This document shows positions 6,704 through 11,628 of a stretch of 11,628 nucleotides of DNA, in pieces. The notes under the pieces are model-generated. The model was not told the DNA's origin, ran no database searches, and was given only the letters and a program-made list of their open reading frames with translations. Within the stretch, counting starts at the first letter, position 1. Every line of letters begins with the position of its first letter. The position numbers and the translations under genes are program-made. The DNA is from Methanosarcinaceae archaeon (lineage in GTDB: Archaea; Halobacteriota; Methanosarcinia; Methanosarcinales; Methanosarcinaceae): the NCBI GenBank assembly GCA_020793555.1, contig DQIO01000265.1, positions 1-11,628 on the forward strand, written 5' to 3'.

Positions 6704-6952
6704 ATGCCAAGATTAAAAAAATGTCCCGATTGTGGTAGCAAAATGGAAAAGGGGGAAACTGAATTTCTCGCCGAATTCGAACAGGGATTAATAGCTATTG
6801 AAAATATTGATGCCGATATTTGCACTATTTGCGGTGCCGAATATTTACCTGCCGAATCGGATAAATATGTAGAGGAAAACGTAGAAAAAATATTCAAAAA
6901 TAAAATAACGGCCCATCAGGAAACTGTATACAGAGTCCCAGTTCATGCATAA
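6704..6952 (+). CDS. YgiT/MqsA-type zinc-finger protein (orphan antitoxin-like)
   Basis: The 82-residue protein has two CxxC knuckles, C7-P-D-C10-G and C40-T-I-C43-G, separated by ~30 residues ending in the GAEYLP motif. This is the YgiT-type zinc finger found in the N-terminal half of MqsA antitoxins. There is no C-terminal helix-turn-helix, so it is the short zinc-finger-only form common in archaea, usually paired with a small toxin such as a DUF4258 or MqsR protein. No such partner is present on either side: upstream is the cyclophilin and downstream the opposite-strand ATPase. The start at 6704 is set by GAGGGAG (6691-6697); the in-frame GTG at 6689 precedes that site and is unlikely. It may be a leftover antitoxin or a stand-alone zinc protein. 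Confidence 0.7.
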   Translation: MPRLKKCPDCGSKMEKGETEFLAEFEQGLIAIENIDADICTICGAEYLPAESDKYVEENVEKIFKNKITAHQETVYRVPVHA

Positions 6953-6958
6953 TTGAGT

Positions 6959-6979
6959 GCAGGATTCAAGCATCCCGCC
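6959..6979. repeat. 21-bp direct repeat matching the hemD 3' end (distal copy)
   Basis: Positions 6959-6970 and 6973-6979 are identical to 8553-8564 and 8567-8573, with two mismatches between the blocks (19 of 21). It lies six bases after the zinc-finger stop codon. On the minus strand it reads like the GGxLESC codons of HemD. Similarity stops sharply at both edges. It could be a fragment of hemD, an attachment-site-like duplication around the DUF234 ATPase gene, or coincidence. Confidence 0.35.
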
Positions 6980-6986
6980 ATCAAGA

Positions 6987-8375
6987 TTAATCCAATATAT
7001 CATCCGGCGTGAAAAGCAAAATATTTTCCTCTTTTGCAACATCATGCAGGCGTTTTGAAAAACCACTTTTTGAAAACAGGCAATAGTACTCTATACGTGT
7101 ATCGTGGTTCCATTTGATCAAACTCTTTTTGTTTTTAAGTTTGATTAGCGTATCCACATCCATCTCACGATTGTTCCATTTACATTCACCAATTAGAATA
7201 TCATTAGTATTATCGTTTAAAGCAACAATATCGATCTCATCACCTTTGCGATTCCACCAAGAACCTATATTTTGGAACACAAATGGATGTTTATTTTCAT
7301 TGTTCAACCTGATAAGGAACTCAGAACAAATATTTTCAAAAACAGGCCCAATATACTGATCAAGTTCAGATTCAATTTTTGAAAGTACATACTCCGGTCT
7401 GCCACTTTCAATAAACCCACGGTTCTTGTGAATGAAGTGAAACCAGAATTTGAAAAAGTTATCTTTAATAAAATACCTGCCCTTTTTGGATTTAGATGGT
7501 TTATCATCCACTGGAATTTTGCGCACCAGAATCTCATATTCATTGATGAGATCGGACATATAGGGCCCAAGGCTCGTGTTTTTGATCCCCGTGCGGTTTG
7601 CTATCTCATTCAAAGTGCTTGCCCCACCGGCAATTACCTCAAGTATTGAAAAATATATCCGGTACTGCGGTCCGAATTCACTTATCAATATGTTTGTACC
7701 TTCATCAAGAAGAGGAGCACCAATGTCCAAAAATTGTTCCGATACAATGTTCAATAACTTTTTATCAGTTACATTCTCTAACAATTCGTAGTATTTTGGA
7801 ACTCCACCAAAGATGGAATATATTTCAACAAAATCATTAATATCCATATCCATCAGGATTTCTTTACAAACACTATACTGCAAAGGTTTTAGATTTAGCA
7901 TTGCATCCGAGCGGCCAAAGAGCGGTGTTTTATAGTCCTTAAACAGCTGTTTCATAAGACCGATGTAAGAACCCAAAAATAAAAAAGAGCATTTACGTTC
8001 ATCTTTGTATTTGTCCCAATATTTCTGAATAATTGAAAAAACACCAATGTTTATCTTTTTAAAGTTTTGGAATTCATCAAATATGAATGCTTTTTTGTCG
8101 GATAACGTAAACAAAAACTTGAAAAAATCATCAAGATCCGTAAAATACGGAACATAATCAAGCTGCTCCATCAATATAATCCTGAAATCATCAAGTAATA
8201 ACCGTTCTTCTTTTTCCGCCACAAAAAAATAAAATGAGTTGTCCTTAAAAACGTGCTGCACAAGTCTGGTTTTGCCAACACGGCGCCTGCCGTATATAAT
8301 GATCATTGTACTCTTATCAAGCGATGTCAATGTTTTGAGTTTTTTGGTCTCATCTTTACGATCGTAAAATTTCAT
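6987..8375 (-). CDS. Archaeal ATPase with C-terminal DUF234/PD-(D/E)XK-like domain
   Basis: The 462-residue protein belongs to the archaeal ATP-binding family (ATPase_2, PF01637, plus DUF234). The P-loop is GRRRVGKT (29-36) and Walker B is AFIFDEFQ (96-103, Asp100-Glu101). The sensor strand SFLFLGSYIGLM follows, then a winged-helix-like middle (EVIAGGASTLNEIANRTG, about 240-300). The C-terminal domain carries GDEIDIV (Asp379/Asp382) and GECKW (Glu397-Cys-Lys399), an apparently complete D...ExK nuclease-like motif. This family is expanded in archaea and its function is largely unknown; links to mobile DNA or stress have been suggested. It stands alone. The 16-bp tandem repeats begin 34 bases upstream of its start. 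No Shine-Dalgarno is seen. The gene is AT-rich and reads like accessory cargo between the YgiT and hemD genes. Confidence 0.85.
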   Translation of the reverse strand: MKFYDRKDETKKLKTLTSLDKSTMIIIYGRRRVGKTRLVQHVFKDNSFYFFVAEKEERLLLDDFRIILMEQLDYVPYFTDLDDFFKFLFTLSDKKAFIFDEFQNFKKINIGVFSIIQKYWDKYKDERKCSFLFLGSYIGLMKQLFKDYKTPLFGRSDAMLNLKPLQYSVCKEILMDMDINDFVEIYSIFGGVPKYYELLENVTDKKLLNIVSEQFLDIGAPLLDEGTNILISEFGPQYRIYFSILEVIAGGASTLNEIANRTGIKNTSLGPYMSDLINEYEILVRKIPVDDKPSKSKKGRYFIKDNFFKFWFHFIHKNRGFIESGRPEYVLSKIESELDQYIGPVFENICSEFLIRLNNENKHPFVFQNIGSWWNRKGDEIDIVALNDNTNDILIGECKWNNREMDVDTLIKLKNKKSLIKWNHDTRIEYYCLFSKSGFSKRLHDVAKEENILLFTPDDILD

Positions 8376-8409
8376 ATATGAGTATGCAGCCTTTTTGTAT
8401 TCAATAGTT

Positions 8410-8473
8410 ATTGTTAATCACAATAATTGTTAATCACAATAATTGTTAATCACAATAATTGTTAATCACAATA
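8410..8473. repeat. Four perfect 16-bp tandem repeats
   Basis: ATTGTTAATCACAATA is repeated four times head to tail without a mismatch (8410-8425, 8426-8441, 8442-8457, 8458-8473). Each unit contains the inverted repeat ATTGT-TAATC-ACAAT. The first unit is flanked by TT on the left and A on the right, extending its arms to TTATTGT/ACAATAA. The array lies between two minus-strand genes, just upstream of the DUF234 ATPase start. It is either a multi-site operator for a dimeric regulator or a recently expanded simple repeat. There are no spacers, so it is not CRISPR. Confidence 0.85.
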
Positions 8474-8519
8474 ACTGCCATCGAATAAAATAAAAATAAT
8501 GCTCAGTCAAAAACTAATA

Positions 8520-9230
8520 TCATTTTGACCCCATATCCTGCAACAACACCGCGCAGGATTCAAGTGTCCCGCCCCCCACAACATCGGGATCGACACCCGC
8601 GTCCATCATCCCTTTTGCAGTCTTAGGACCAATCGCAACCATCACCACGCCGGAAACATCCGTGTTTTCAAGTCCGGCTGACAAAAATGACTTCGTACTG
8701 GTAATAACAACAGCATCGATCTTATGATCCGCAATTATTTTCTTCAACTCATTGGGGGCACTCTCAAGTTCATAGCACACACCCTCCACAACCGTTGCAC
8801 CCAGTGATTCAAGATCCACTACAAGTTCAGGATTTGGAACACTGGCTCTCGCAATCCCTATGACCTTGCCCTGTGCGCGGTCTTTTAGATATTCTGCAAA
8901 CTTGTCGGATGAGAACGAATCCAGCACTTCTGAAGGGTATCCAAATTCATTCACCTTTTGGGCGGTCTTTGGACCCACGCTGAGAATCGTTGTGTCCGAA
9001 GAAACAGAATCGCATTTTTCAAAGAACTTCGAAACACCAAGCGAACTTGTGAAGATTAGAAGATCGATCCCCTGCTCATTTACCATTCGTACAAGCAAAT
9101 CAAATGAAGCTGGGTCCTGTGGCGGTCTTGAACGTATGGTTGGAACAGTTATTGCCTCAACATCATATTTTTCAAACAGTCCGACTGTGTTTTCTTCTTT
9201 TTCCTGCAATCTGGTCACTGCCACTTTCAT
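8520..9230 (-). CDS. hemD: Uroporphyrinogen-III synthase
   Basis: The 236-residue protein matches HemD, which cyclises hydroxymethylbilane with inversion of ring D to give uroporphyrinogen III, the precursor of siroheme, cobamides and coenzyme F430 in methanogens. The two-lobed pattern is visible: N-terminal VAVTR (3-7), ILIFTSSLGV-type strand-turn (about 57-66), SVGPKTAQ, then the second lobe with VVITSTKSF and VAIGPKTAKGMMDAG, closing with GGTLESC. Length is typical (about 230-260). In many methanogens it sits with other tetrapyrrole genes; here no hemA, hemB or hemC is adjacent. It is divergent from the TrkA-DHH gene across a 137-nt shared promoter region. There is no Shine-Dalgarno before the ATG, so a short-leader or leaderless transcript is likely. 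Its 3' end contains one copy of the 21-bp repeat. Confidence 0.92.
   Translation of the reverse strand: MKVAVTRLQEKEENTVGLFEKYDVEAITVPTIRSRPPQDPASFDLLVRMVNEQGIDLLIFTSSLGVSKFFEKCDSVSSDTTILSVGPKTAQKVNEFGYPSEVLDSFSSDKFAEYLKDRAQGKVIGIARASVPNPELVVDLESLGATVVEGVCYELESAPNELKKIIADHKIDAVVITSTKSFLSAGLENTDVSGVVMVAIGPKTAKGMMDAGVDPDVVGGGTLESCAVLLQDMGSK
8553..8573. repeat. 21-bp direct repeat within the hemD 3' end (proximal copy)
   Basis: This is the partner of 6959-6979 in the same orientation (19 of 21 identical). Here it is coding sequence for the GGTLESC residues near the HemD C-terminus. An intact gene end carrying one copy of a direct repeat is the layout left by integration into the 3' end of a gene, but no integrase lies between the copies. 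Confidence 0.35.
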
Positions 9231-9321
9231 ATAACCAAGATATTGCGGTCAAACATCATATTATTTGCTATATGGGACATCTATTAAAGCCTGCACACAA
9301 ATTTGTATTAACCGAAAAATG

Positions 9322-9330
9322 CTTAATATG
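9322..9330 (+). promoter_or_regulatory. Candidate TATA box for the TrkA-DHH gene
   Basis: CTTAATATG preceded by CGAAAAATG (possible BRE) would place initiation around 9350, just before the strong ribosome-binding site at 9355-9364. This promoter and the one for hemD share the 137-nt divergent gap. Confidence 0.45.
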
Positions 9331-9354
9331 GGAGAAACATCTAATCGAAGACCT

Positions 9355-9364
9355 GGAGGTTGAT
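9355..9364 (+). promoter_or_regulatory. Strong Shine-Dalgarno that fixes the TrkA-DHH start
   Basis: GGAGGTTGAT is nearly the full archaeal consensus GGAGGTGAT. It sits directly before the ATG at 9368 and rules out the longer upstream reading frame that begins inside hemD. Confidence 0.8.
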
Positions 9365-9367
9365 TAT

Positions 9368-10837
9368 ATGGCTGCTGTTCCAAAAAAGGCAGATACACCT
9401 GCCAAAACGAGAGTAAAACCCACATATTTGATCCTTGGAAGCGGAAGCATTGGATTTGCTGTCGCAAAGGAGCTTAGAGAACTTGGTAAAGACCTCGTTA
9501 TTGTAGACAAAGATGAACAAAAAGTAGAAACATTGCGTGAAGAAGCGTATGAAGCAATCGTTGGCGATATTAAAGATCCAAAACTATTTGACCAGATAAG
9601 TACCAAAAACCTAACTGCTGTATTAATATTGAGCTCCAATATTGAAGCAAACAAAATAGCGATTGAAAATGTCAAACAAACAATATCATCTGATGTATAT
9701 GTTGTTTCCAGGGCACCGGATATCATAAATAAACAAGAGATGGAAGAACTTGGTGCAGACCACGTTGTAATGCCTTCAAAACTCGTTGCAGCGTCACTTG
9801 CAAGAACACTTGAACGTGCCGAATCAATACTAATCGGAAGTAAATTGTCGAATTTGCTGAAAGGTCTAAATAATAAAAAGCTTGCGATAGTGGTACATGA
9901 TAATCCTGATCCTGATGCCATATCAAGTGCAATTGCACTCAAAGAGATCGCAATGAGCGTTGGAACTGAATCTTCTATACTGTATAATGGTGAGATTGGT
10001 CATCATGAAAACAAAGCTTTTGTAAATCTTCTTGGAATTGACCTTAACCGAATGGAAGACCATAACATTTCGGATTTCGATAAAATTGCACTTATAGATT
10101 GTGCCATACCGGGTGCCAATAACATCGTGCCTCCTGATTCACATATAGGCATCGTGATCGACCATCACCCATTAAATGAAGTGGAAATTGAAGCTGAATA
10201 TATAGATGTGCGTCCAAATGTAGGCGCAACGGCTACAATTCTTACAAAATACCTTCAGGAACTAAATATTGAAATTACTCCAAACATAGCAACTGCCCTA
10301 CTGTATGGTATTAGGACAGATACACAAGATTTCAAAAGAAATACGGACCTTGCAGATCTTTCTGCAGCATCGTTTTTATATCCCCTCTCAGACCATGATA
10401 TCCTCGAGCAGTTAGAGCGTCCATCCATGTCAATTGAAACATTGGACATTCTTGGTGATGCAATAGTGAACAGACAGGTAATAGGGAGTTATCTTCTTAC
10501 AAATGTCGGAACGGTACGTGACCGTGATACACTTCCGCAAGCTGCCGATTATTTACTTAACCTGGAGGGAATCTCTACCTCGATCGTATTCGGTGTATCT
10601 GAAGATAAGATATTCATATCAGGCAGAAGCCACGACATCAGGATCAATTTGGGAGATGTAATGAAAAGAGCATTTGGAGACGAGACTGGAGGAGGACACG
10701 CTACATCTGCAGCAGCACAGATCCCACTCGGTGTTTTCAGTGCTGCAAAGGATAGGCAAATACTCTTGCGCCTTGTTAATGAAGCGATAACAAAGAAATT
10801 TTTATCCGCCGTTGGAGTTGAGAAATCCGAAGAGTAG
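9368..10837 (+). CDS. TrkA-N (Rossmann)–DHH–DHHA1 phosphoesterase
   Basis: The 489-residue fusion has three parts. The N-terminal TrkA-N/RCK-like Rossmann domain (about 18-150) has GSGSIG (24-29) and the acidic end of strand two, VDKD (46-49), typical of NAD(H) binding. A DHH phosphoesterase domain (about 170-320) has HDNPDPDA (177-184), ALIDCA, VIDHHP (264-268) and LYGIRTDTQDF. A DHHA1 domain near the C-terminus has the substrate-binding ETGGGHATSAA (GGGH at 441-444). The metal-binding motifs look complete, so Mn2+/Mg2+-dependent hydrolysis of short oligonucleotides or cyclic dinucleotides (NrnA/GdpP-like) is plausible. The substrate is not decided by sequence. The RCK-like half suggests control by NAD(H) or a nucleotide linked to K+ balance. 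This fusion is known in archaea. A T-run (10844-10850) after the stop is a likely terminator. Confidence 0.88.
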   Translation: MAAVPKKADTPAKTRVKPTYLILGSGSIGFAVAKELRELGKDLVIVDKDEQKVETLREEAYEAIVGDIKDPKLFDQISTKNLTAVLILSSNIEANKIAIENVKQTISSDVYVVSRAPDIINKQEMEELGADHVVMPSKLVAASLARTLERAESILIGSKLSNLLKGLNNKKLAIVVHDNPDPDAISSAIALKEIAMSVGTESSILYNGEIGHHENKAFVNLLGIDLNRMEDHNISDFDKIALIDCAIPGANNIVPPDSHIGIVIDHHPLNEVEIEAEYIDVRPNVGATATILTKYLQELNIEITPNIATALLYGIRTDTQDFKRNTDLADLSAASFLYPLSDHDILEQLERPSMSIETLDILGDAIVNRQVIGSYLLTNVGTVRDRDTLPQAADYLLNLEGISTSIVFGVSEDKIFISGRSHDIRINLGDVMKRAFGDETGGGHATSAAAQIPLGVFSAAKDRQILLRLVNEAITKKFLSAVGVEKSEE

Positions 10838-10843
10838 GATTCA

Positions 10844-10854
10844 ATTTTTTATTT
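10844..10854 (+). terminator. Oligo-T tract after the TrkA-DHH gene
   Basis: ATTTTTTATTT begins seven bases after the stop codon, without a hairpin. Euryarchaeal RNA polymerase terminates at such oligo-T tracts, so this is a reasonable end for the transcript. Confidence 0.45.
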
Positions 10855-11348
10855 GTACTTGTTTGATAGTTTTGATGATGAGTCCAATTTCCGCAAGCGG
10901 CGCATTCCATACATTATAAAAAAATATATACCGGTTGATTTAACTCGAACTGACACTGTCCAGTTATTTTCAAGACGCCGATTTAAGGTTGTGTTTTACC
11001 ATATATCAAAATCCAAACGCGCCGGGCGGTATTCTATAGCATATATAGTCATATGGATTATATGGTATATATAATTAAATGGTTATGTTATGCATTGTAT
11101 TTCGTTGCTTTTACAATACAACGCCACGAGCATAGAACTACACAGATGATGCATGCCATCGTTCAATTTTTGGATCTCCCCTGCGTTGAGTGAGTAAGTT
11201 AGACTGTATGAACAGGCTTTACGGGAGGAAACAAGCCGATTGCACATTTGGCGAGATATCTTGAATAGTGACATTATCCCGCGATATTAAAGAGAAACAA
11301 ATCTTTTACATACTTCTTTGGTAACTATTCAGCCATCCTTAAGACTCG
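10855..11348. other. Non-coding region, AT-rich with decayed sequence
   Basis: No supported gene is seen. A weak open frame on the plus strand (10853-11074) has no ATG start, and one on the minus strand (11083-11274) has no ribosome-binding site or recognisable motif. The segment 10954-10971 (CACTGTCCAGTTATTTTC) partly matches 3087-3112, where the same two blocks are separated by an extra eight bases. Around 11038-11075 lies a run of alternating TATA/CATATGG words. The region reads like remnants of mobile DNA leading into repeat copy B. Confidence 0.4.
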
Positions 11349-11472
11349 TATCGCGTCAACAATATAATGTCGCAACACTAGAAGGGGGCGAGTAGATGCA
11401 AAAAACAGCGCGGCACGTTTCAACACCATTAACATGAAATATAAAATTGTTTTCAAGCAGTATCGTATTTGC
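11349..11472 (+). repeat. Dispersed repeat element, copy B
   Basis: This is the second copy of the element at 1479-1618, in the same orientation and about 9.9 kb away. The blocks TCGCGTCAAC (11351-11360), GATGCAAAAAAC (11395-11406) and AGCGCGGCACGTT (11407-11419) are identical to copy A. Relative to copy A it lacks exactly the 16 bases that hold the left arm of the copy A hairpin, so the stem cannot form here. The possible reading frame is interrupted, so copy B is not coding. It ends about 20 bases from the stop of a truncated minus-strand frame, suggesting it disrupted that gene. Confidence 0.6.
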
Positions 11473-11490
11473 CATAGCGTCAAGTTAGGC

Positions 11491-11559
11491 TTAGATGGTT
11501 TTACTATACTCCCATTTGACTGATAGGTCCCCACACTTGTCGTAATTCATCACATTCAT
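11491..11559 (-). pseudogene. Short truncated reading frame next to repeat copy B
   Basis: A 22-residue frame, MNVMNYDKCGDLSVKWEYSK then TI, starts with an ATG that overlaps the preceding stop in TAATG and is preceded by a strong AGGAGG (plus-strand CCTCCT). Such a good initiation site in front of so short a frame suggests a translationally coupled gene whose remainder was lost. The stop lies about 20 bases from repeat copy B. I do not recognise the peptide. It may also be a genuine microprotein. Confidence 0.35.
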
Positions 11560-11628
11560 TAATCTTCCTCCTGAATTAAAATATTTATGTATTCTTCTAC
11601 AAGAGATCTACTCATCTCTAATACCTGG
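11559..11628 (-). CDS. 3' end of a gene entering from the right edge
   Basis: Only 22 C-terminal residues are inside the window (QVLEMSRSLVEEYINILIQE then ED, followed by TAA). The helix-turn-helix-like LEMSRSLVEEYINIL resembles the C-terminal tail of DUF1670-type proteins, which are multiplied in Methanosarcinales genomes, but so short a stretch cannot prove that. The stop overlaps the ATG of the next frame (TAATG), and an AGGAGG site lies within its last codons, showing that it headed an operon. That architecture, not chance, is the main reason for calling it coding. Confidence 0.45.
   Translation of the reverse strand, partial: QVLEMSRSLVEEYINILIQEED

Noticed and set aside
8410..8473. CRISPR array
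   Set aside because: The four repeats are 16 bp and contiguous with no unique spacers, and no cas gene is present.
9104..9367. N-terminal extension of the TrkA-DHH reading frame into hemD
   Set aside because: The added 88 residues have no domain character, overlap hemD antisense, and a near-consensus GGAGGTTGAT directly precedes the internal ATG at 9368.
10870..10955. Possible C/D box small RNA (TGATGA ... CTGA)
   Set aside because: The boxes are ~75 nt apart with no convincing C'/D' pair, which does not fit a typical archaeal C/D RNA.
10853..11074. 73-codon open frame on the plus strand
   Set aside because: It lacks an ATG start and a ribosome-binding site, overlaps the probable terminator of the preceding gene, and the peptide shows no recognisable motif.
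11083..11274. 63-codon minus-strand open frame
   Set aside because: There is no Shine-Dalgarno, no clear promoter and no recognisable domain; the composition (many Ser, Cys, Leu) looks like chance or a decayed remnant.

Overview
The window looks like chromosomal DNA of a methanogenic euryarchaeon, most likely a Methanosarcinales relative (Methanolobus/Methanococcoides type). The grounds are an archaeal type IV pilin/archaellin N-terminus, Shine-Dalgarno sites of the GGAGGTGAT type, TATA/BRE-like promoters, a fused TrkA-N–DHH protein, a DUF234-type archaeal ATPase, and moderately AT-rich DNA with long non-coding gaps. The genus is an inference; there is no rRNA or methanogenesis gene here to fix it.

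Layout, left to right. A secreted, probably glycosylated pilin-like protein (27-1478) is followed by a 546-nt non-coding stretch. That stretch holds one copy of a decayed dispersed element (1479-1618) and an IS200/IS605-end-like hairpin (1677-1692). Next comes a CNNM/CorC-type membrane protein with DUF21 and paired CBS domains (2025-3056). An accessory block then begins: an AbrB–RelE type II toxin-antitoxin pair (3270-3781), a possible 24-residue microprotein (3923-3997), and a tightly linked ATPase plus PD-(D/E)XK-like nuclease pair (4095-6040). A housekeeping cyclophilin (6201-6626) is followed by an orphan YgiT/MqsA-type zinc-finger protein (6704-6952). On the minus strand lie a DUF234-type ATPase (6987-8375), four perfect 16-bp tandem repeats just upstream of it (8410-8473), and uroporphyrinogen-III synthase (8520-9230). 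Divergent from hemD is a TrkA-N–DHH–DHHA1 protein (9368-10837). The last ~790 nt are mostly non-coding. They carry a second copy of the dispersed element (11349-11472) abutting a short truncated reading frame (11491-11559) and the 3' end of a minus-strand gene running in from the right edge.

How the genes relate. The conserved genes (CNNM protein, cyclophilin, hemD, TrkA-DHH) are single units with their own candidate promoters. Between them sit small modules typical of genome-defence or mobile cargo: a toxin-antitoxin pair, an ATPase–nuclease pair, an orphan antitoxin and an archaeal ATPase. The most interesting candidate system is the two-gene operon 4095-6040: an ABC/SMC-like ATPase directly followed by a small protein with an R-x-D...E-x-K...Q nuclease signature. 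It resembles the ATPase-plus-effector logic of PARIS, Septu and Gabija but has neither a visible TOPRIM nor an HNH effector. A 21-bp near-identical direct repeat, one copy inside the 3' end of hemD and the other just after the YgiT gene, brackets the DUF234 ATPase and could mark a small insertion, though this is tentative.
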